Source: Ophiura sarsii (Eukaryota; Echinodermata; Ophiuroidea; Amphilepidida; Ophiuridae). Taken from it: a DNA stretch of 64,000 nt. Positions within the stretch are counted from its first letter, which is position 1, and the number at the start of each line of letters is the position of its first letter. Position numbers and translations under genes: made by a program. The notes under the pieces are model-generated. The model was not told the DNA's origin, ran no database searches, and was given only the letters and a program-made list of their open reading frames with translations. Location: positions 64,132,368 through 64,196,367 of the forward strand of contig CM069452.1 of assembly GCA_035610835.1 (NCBI GenBank), in the 5' to 3' direction. Positions 58,781 to 64,000 of this stretch are shown here, piece by piece.

Positions 58781-59341
58781 TACACCGAGCACAAAAAGTC
58801 CCTGACCAGGTGCTTTGATGTTGGCTAACCCAAACTCAATAATAAGTTTTTTCTCCGTAGTTTGATACCTCATTCATAGAGATCGAATTGATACTTTTGA
58901 AGTTATGCCGATTTCAATAACCACAAGTAACAACAACAAAGTTGCACTATAATTGGTTTCCTATGGGATATCATTGATTTACATCACAGATGCATTGTCC
59001 GCTGTGCGCTATCTCAACCAGTCAGGTATGGGGATGAATGGGTAACAGGCATCGACAGGTAGTCGGTACACTCACATTTTCAATGCGTAATCACCCCCAC
59101 ACACCCCGGATATCCCATTGAAACACACTTTTAGTGCAAGAATTGTGTTGGTAGTAATGTTGTGGTCGATTAAACAATCATAACATCAACAATATCCACT
59201 CGATTTTTATGAATGAGGTATCAAACTACGGAGAAGAAATTTGCTCATGAAATGTATATCTCATATTTTTCGTATCAATCATTGATTTTGGATTAGCCAA
59301 CATCAAAGCGCCTGCAGTCAGGGACTTTTGTGCTAGGTGTA
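58781..59341. mobile_element. Family B inverted-repeat element, complete copy
   Basis: The left end TACACCGAGCACAAAAAGTC followed by CCTGACCAGGTGCTTTGATG is inverted at the right as CATCAAAGCGCCTGCAGTCA followed by GGGACTTTTGTGCTAGGTGTA. The arms extend about 100 bp, with GTAGTTTGATACCTCATTCA versus TGAATGAGGTATCAAACTAC. Non-coding. A truncated copy is at 28085-28464. Confidence 0.85.
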
Positions 59342-59572
59342 GATGAGTCTTGTCTCATGAAATATATACATAGTCCACCCACACTTTATACAATATTAAA
59401 TTTTGACAGATATTTACTAGTACAAAACATTCCGTTACCTTTGAATAATTAATGTATCCCAATAGTCTTCTTATTTTTTTGGAATTTAAATAATTGACTT
59501 GTGTGCACTGCACTGTAAAACCCTGAGACAAAAATACCTTAAATTATATTTGTATCAGGTAAAAACTGGTGG
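59342..59572. other. Spacer, nothing recognised
   Basis: Between two inverted-repeat elements; AT-rich. Confidence 0.5.
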
Positions 59573-60487
59573 GTTTTTTTGCGGTTTCGCATAATATGAG
59601 AGGTCGGATAAAAGCCTGCGGTCCAATTGAAGCACTTTGTTTATTGTCATTGCAGTCAAACATAACTCGGCAAATTTAGTATACGTGCGACTTGGTCATA
59701 TGCAATTCAGACAATCGTATACTCAATCATGTTAACCATGTAATCGTAGTAAACTTGATTATGTATCACGGGGAAATTTATCGCAAGTGAGCTTCATTTT
59801 AAATGAAATATCAGTAAATGAGGAAAATAGCGAGCCCGATACCAATGCTAGGCGTTGTGTTGTTCAAGTAAAGTACACTGCGTTACTTGAACGACCCCGT
59901 AGGTTTTGTGTATGGATAGGCCTACTAGGCCTATGTCAATGCATGTGGTGTTAGAATAAGATGACACGGTTCAAATGAGCCAACAGTGTCACATTCTGAT
60001 TCGCCGATATAAATAAATGAAATTAAATGAGAAAAAAAATCAAAATAATGTAGGCGTTTTAAACCCGTTTGATCTCAATGTAGCACATCATCAACAAAAT
60101 GTTATCCTTTACGATTCCTCCACTTGAAATAAACCCAAACGACAAAGTAAACAAACAAACAAACAAACAAACAAACAATCAGAATGCAAACACATACCGA
60201 GAGGATGTCATGGATTAAATGAATATCGCATGTGGGTGTACATGGTCCATATTTCATGAGTGAGGTTTACCCTACACTTTCTCTGCGGGCAGACATTAAT
60301 CATGTTTACTACGATTACATGGTTAACATGATTGAGTATACGATTGTCTGAATGGCATATGACCAAGTCGCACGTATACTAAATTTGCCGAGTAATGCTT
60401 GACTGCAATGACAATAAACAAAGTGCTTCAATCGGACCGCAGGCTTTTATCCTACCTCTTATATTATATGCGAGACCGCAAAAAACT
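59573..60487. mobile_element. Foldback element, arms about 190 bp
   Basis: The left arm 59573-59760 and right arm 60298-60487 are inverted: AAAGCCTGCGGTCCAATTGA versus TCGGACCGCAGGCTTTTATC; ACTCAATCATGTTAACCATG versus CATGGTTAACATGATTGAGT; TACGTGCGACTTGGTCATAT versus ATATGACCAAGTCGCACGTA. The central 540 bp is non-coding and contains an (ACAA)n run (60149-60177). Confidence 0.85.
60149..60177 (+). repeat. (ACAA)n microsatellite
   Basis: About seven units inside the 59.6-60.5 kb foldback element. Confidence 0.9.
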
Positions 60488-61091
60488 CGTAAGCTTTCGC
60501 CTTCGCGCCAAGTGCATGCTATGTGACAGACGTGACATATAACAATTGCTGACGTGTTTTCATGTATAACTTTATTTTATTTGTCCATCACGAAAAAGTG
60601 AAGTTGCTGCGTCATTCATTAATTGCAGTACATTAACATGCGCGTCTACTCGAAGCGCTGGCGTATGCACTCACGCGTAGAAAGGCGGAAGACACATACG
60701 CGTGTGTAAATATAATATTTGCGCCTGTATAGTTACTGTTGGTGCCACTTGTCCCCCTCTCTCTGCCGTGTCTATGCATTGCGCCCTCTCTGGGTTTTGA
60801 TCGATTGCGTGTTTTGTATTGGGATCGATGCATCGGCCACTCGAGATATTTGGACATAAACATCGTCATTGCGATGGTATTTAGGATGCACTAAATATGT
60901 TTTTAACCTTCTTCTTATGGATCAGTTATTAAAGACTATGGATGACAAGATAAGATACTGATGTCAGGAAGCGTTTCTTACGGACTTTCCATGTACCATT
61001 GCACAAGATAGGAGCAAAAATGGGGTTTAAAACTTTAAAACCGAACAGACGATAATACTAGCCTCCATAGTTACGTCACAGTGTCGTGATG
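60488..61091. other. No gene recognised; possible upstream region of the 61.5 kb exon
   Basis: Somewhat more GC-rich around 60630-60850. A 78-codon minus-strand frame has no domain motif. No promoter element can be defended from sequence alone. Confidence 0.4.
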
Positions 61092-61505
61092 GTCTAATAG
61101 GGGTCTACCCGCTAGTCATAAGGGTCGCTAGTCATAACGTGTATTTTCCTATACCACGCCGCGCTAGTCATAAAAGTATCTTACACACACAGACATTTTG
61201 CGCACGTTAAGTAAAATAACGTATAATGTAAAGTAAAATTATGCAAAAAGTACACAATGCGAGGTATTCTTTATTACTAAACCATTTTGTAACTTTTAAA
61301 ATTACATTTTTGAAATGTATCGGAGATAATTACCGGGGTTTGTAGATATTTTATCGAAATTAAGTAAAACAAAAGTCTAAGATACAATTTAATCGGTAAA
61401 AGGTGATTTCGCCCAGCGTGTTAAGTAAGAATTATCGATATGATTGGTGAAAGTCGTAATCTTTCCCTAATCGCCGGGTAAAATCTCCCCGTGTAATTAT
61501 ACAAG

Positions 61506-61572
61506 ATGGCGAGCGTTAGAGAAACACTCAGCCGGTGGGGAGTTCCTCCGGAATACATTGACAAATTTGAAG
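61506..61572 (+). CDS. Putative first coding exon of a SAM-domain-like protein
   Basis: ATG at 61506 in the context ACAAGATGGCG, preceded in frame by a TAA (61494-61496), and followed by 22 codons up to a good donor G|GTAAGG at 61573. The peptide is MASVRETLSRWGVPPEYIDK followed by FE, with the last codon split (phase 1). The pattern L..WG(V/L)..YI..F is the first helix region of a sterile alpha motif domain (compare the W.LxxYxxxF pattern). SAM domains mediate protein-protein oligomerisation. No second exon could be identified before the end of the window; the DNA after it is repeats. The short length makes this tentative. A chance frame is possible, but start context, upstream stop, donor and motif agree. 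Confidence 0.5.
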
Positions 61573-61608
61573 GTAAGGAAGTAGTATATCTTTCCACTTT
61601 TGGTAATG

Positions 61609-61659
61609 CCTTTATGTCCTTGTTTTCATGATGTTATTGAAGTCATCTGAAAATCATAA
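61609..61659. repeat. 51-bp inverted repeat, left arm
   Basis: CCTTTATGTCCTTGTTTTCA through TGAAAATCATAA; exact reverse complement at 62095-62145. Weaker similarity extends outward about 15-20 bp on each side. Confidence 0.93.
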
Positions 61660-61855
61660 GTTTTGAGAGATTCACAGAAAAAAGTGAAACTTGTGTTGGC
61701 ACCGAGCGTCGTATACTCGGGGTCGTACTACACCGTGCGTGCGTTGCGTTTGCATGCATCATTTCATAGCGGCTCATTCGTACATGTGGCCATGTGAAAC
61801 GTGATTAGGGCGTATGTAGTATGTACATAGGTCAAAATGCAACGATGCACGGTTA

Positions 61856-62077
<222 letters not shown>

Positions 62078-62094
62078 TGTTTTTGTTTTTGTTT

Positions 62095-62145
62095 TTATGA
62101 TTTTCAGATGACTTCAATAACATCATGAAAACAAGGACATAAAGG
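62095..62145. repeat. 51-bp inverted repeat, right arm
   Basis: TTATGATTTTCAGATGACTT through ACAAGGACATAAAGG, an exact inverse of 61609-61659. Confidence 0.93.
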
Positions 62146-62159
62146 AATTACCTAAAACT

Positions 62160-62327
62160 TACATCCAAATTCAGTAATAAATACCCAGCAATTGTGTAAA
62201 CAATTGCCTAAAAAATACATCCAAATTCAGTAAAAAAATACCCGGTGATTGTGTAAACAATTATCTTAAACTTACATGCAAATTCAGTAAAAAATACCCA
62301 GTCATTGTGTAAACAATCACCTTAAAC
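62160..62327 (+). repeat. Tandem array of about 56-66-bp units, split by a hAT insertion
   Basis: Three units share ACATCCAAATTCAGTAA, AAATACCCAG and ATTGTGTAAACAATTGCCT. A further partial unit (CTACATTCAAATTCAGTAAA) follows the hAT element at 63232. Confidence 0.8.
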
Positions 62328-62532
62328 CAAGTGTGTGCAACCTGCGGCCCGTGCCACATGCGGCCCGCCGACCTCTAATCTGCGGCCCGCGAAACAATCT
62401 CCAAATTCCCATTGATGCGGCCCGTTTTAACCGGAACTCCATAGGTTTACACAAATGGCGGATTGATTTAGTTGTGTGTTCCCTTATAATTAGTAGGGTG
62501 GCGCGCTGCATTTAACTTGAGGCGTGATTGCG

Positions 62533-62990
62533 TGTTTGTTTGTTTGTTTGTTTGTTTGTTTTTATTAGGCATCGTCAGCATAAATATAAACAAAATGATA
62601 GAAGAAGAAAAAAATACAATTTACATTTACAAAGTACAATAAATTACACAACAACATAATATAAATAACAAACATTTCACCACAATGCCATCCAGGATGG
62701 CAGACACTGACACCAAAACTGACATACCAGGATAGCCCATTAAGCCTGACAATAAGGAGCAAGCTTATTTCCAATGGGGTCCCAAACGAAAGCAGAGGCC
62801 GTGAAGAAGTGCGAACAAAGAAAATACAACAACAAATTAAGGGACAGGGAAACAAGCTTACACCGTAAAATCAGACATCTCTTGATTCAGGGACATAGTG
62901 GCCAGATGTTGCTTAACATTTTGCTTAAAGGCACACTTAGTGGGCAAAACCTGGATCCTTGGTGGTAGTGCATTCCAATCCAGAATGTTA
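62533..62990 (-). mobile_element. Nested repeat, probably a non-LTR retrotransposon 3' end
   Basis: On the minus strand the sequence ends in GACGATGCCTAATAAAAAC followed by (AAAC)n, like a retrotransposon tail. The minus-strand reading includes SFGTPLEISLLLIV and VCHPGWHCGEMF, which I cannot assign to a known domain. The boundary at the far side is approximate. Confidence 0.5.
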
Positions 62991-63005
62991 CAATCACTGG
63001 TTTAA

Positions 63006-63092
63006 ATGGCACTTGCAGCAACAGCGAGTAAAAAGAGGAAATTACAGGAAGAGAAGCGGGTATTCGATTAGCAATGGACTGAGGATTTTTCT
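63006..63092 (+). pseudogene. Remnant of a hAT transposase N-terminus (GTF2IRD2/EPM2AIP1/ZBED5-like)
   Basis: ATG at 63006 reads MALAATASKKRKLQEEKRVF then D, a TAG stop (63069-63071), and QWTED in the same frame. The pattern KRK....R.F...WTE.(F/Y)F is the conserved start of transposases related to GTF2IRD2 and EPM2AIP1-like proteins, just before their BED-type zinc finger. An in-frame stop and loss of everything downstream show it is dead. It ties this element to its parental hAT family. Confidence 0.65.
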
Positions 63093-63231
63093 TCCTAAGC
63101 TTCCCTTCCCCCTATTACTCCTCCTCCGGACGTGTTTTGGAATATTTGACAATCACTGCGGCCCGTGAATGGATCTCAAAATCACAATGAGGCCCGCGTG
63201 GTAGAAAAGGTTGCACATGCTTGCCTTAAAC

Positions 63232-63570
63232 CTACATTCAAATTCAGTAAAAAATACGTCATTTTGTAAATATTTACTAAAAAATTAAGCAAAATTTCCC
63301 ATAATGTTGTGGGTTTTTTACATAACATGTGGTAAAATATTACAAAGCATTTACGTAAAAAAATGCATAACTAGTTAAGTAAAATTTATACCTAGACACT
63401 GTGCAAAATAAATACCTAGTAAAATTGCATTTTTATTTTTATACATAATAGTTTGGGTTTTTTTACCAAACAGAGTTTATGTACAATTTTACCAAATTGT
63501 TTTGGTGTTCTATACGTGCTTCAAAATTATGTAAAATTTTACATAACTTAGGTAAAAATGTCTGTGTGTG
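63232..63570 (+). other. AT-rich right arm of the 61.1-63.75 kb region
   Basis: Rich in GTAAAA/TTTTAC motifs. Parts are diverged inverse matches to 61170-61330. No coding signal. Confidence 0.5.
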
Positions 63571-63687
63571 TAGGGTTAGGATTAGGGTAGGGTTAGGGTA
63601 GGGTTAGGGTTAGGTTTAGGGTTTGGGTTAGGGTTAGGGTAGGGTAGGGTTAGGGTTAGGGTAGGGTTAGGGTTAGGGTAAGGGTTT
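63571..63687 (+). repeat. Degenerate TTAGGG telomere-like array
   Basis: Runs of GGGTTAGGGTTAGGGTAGGG with TAGGG, TTTAGGG and TTTGGG variants, inside the right arm of the inverted-repeat region. It is interstitial here, not a chromosome end. Confidence 0.9.
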
Positions 63688-63754
63688 GTGACTAGCGACC
63701 CTTATATATGACTAGTGACCCTTATGACTAGCGAGTTTGACCCGTCTAATAGAC

Positions 63755-64000
63755 TATATGGAAAGTGATAGGATATGAAACGCGTCGTATATCACATATA
63801 TAATATTGCAGAGTAACATTTCCAGAAGTATAAACATCATATAAATCAATGACATGACGCATTAGGATTATAGTGTATAGAAGGGTTTAAAGTCCACAAT
63901 CCCATACTTCCATCTTTCTCGACATTTTTAGAAGTAATTCTAGGAGACCGTCATATTAAAAAATGACAACCAATTTTACTGTATCGTCAGATGATAGCAG
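63755..64000. other. Window end, nothing recognised
   Basis: No exon, repeat or RNA gene is supported. Confidence 0.5.

Larger units (their letters stand above)
62328..63223 (+). mobile_element. hAT-superfamily element, non-autonomous, with 8-bp target duplication
   Basis: The ends CAAGTGTGTGCAACCT and, reading in from the right, CAAGCATGTGCAACCT form terminal inverted repeats of 16 bp with two mismatches. CCTTAAAC is duplicated exactly at 62320-62327 and 63224-63231, the 8-bp size characteristic of hAT. Repeated GCGGCCCG near both ends is typical of some vertebrate and invertebrate hAT families. Near the right end a short piece of transposase survives (63006-63092). A non-LTR-type fragment is inserted inside. 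Confidence 0.9.

Noticed and set aside
62774..62968. Charged 64-codon frame as a second exon of the SAM-like gene
   Set aside because: It lies inside the nested retroelement within the hAT insertion and has no matching acceptor or SAM continuation.

Overview
This is eukaryotic, intron-rich, AT-rich genomic DNA from an animal. The best biological clue is four exons on the minus strand (about 1.5-5.0 kb). Spliced in phase, they encode the end of a leucine-rich-repeat domain (LRRCT), two Ig domains and a Ser/Thr/Pro/Asn-rich juxtamembrane linker, which is the ectodomain order of a Trk neurotrophin receptor. The second Ig domain keeps the Trk-specific features. Together with TTAGGG-like interstitial repeats and a very rich set of miniature transposons, this suggests a marine invertebrate (echinoderm, hemichordate or amphioxus-like deuterostome; a lophotrochozoan is not excluded). 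I cannot name the species.

Layout. 1-1531: no recognised exon; the transmembrane and kinase exons of the Trk gene should lie left of position 1 or be too small to recognise here. 1532-5045: the four Trk exons. 5046 to about 61 kb: no exon I can name with confidence. The missing signal peptide, LRRNT and LRR exons of Trk must lie in this region or beyond it. It is largely mobile-element debris: a TTAA-flanked, piggyBac-like MITE family with at least 13 copies, several foldback elements (8.5, 9.2-11.7, 11.8, 15.4, 16.2, 17.6-19.2, 21.1, 22.2, 26.6, 29.7, 53.8, 58.8 and 59.6 kb), Tc1/mariner-type elements with TA duplications (35.2, 36.3 and 52.0 kb), a family with GGCC-type ends (18.1, 25.3 and 39.9 kb), a family resembling GGGCTATTCCATTTGAAATC (30.8, 31.1, 33.7 and 37.0 kb), and the 3' end of a CR1/L2/Rex-type LINE (41.8 kb). 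It also holds tandem duplications (5.6-7.8, 22.1-24.0, 38.0-40.6 and 54.6 kb), a pentanucleotide satellite (32.7 kb) and a 24-bp minisatellite (50.1 kb).

61.1-63.75 kb: a region bounded by inverted repeats. It contains a plausible first coding exon on the plus strand (61506-61572) resembling the start of a SAM domain, a perfect 51-bp inverted repeat around a TGAT microsatellite, a hAT element with an 8-bp target duplication and a transposase remnant, and degenerate telomere-like repeats.

No rRNA, tRNA, CRISPR array, bacterial gene or intact transposase was found. Splice sites and element ends were read by eye. Family names rest on motif recognition, not on database searches.
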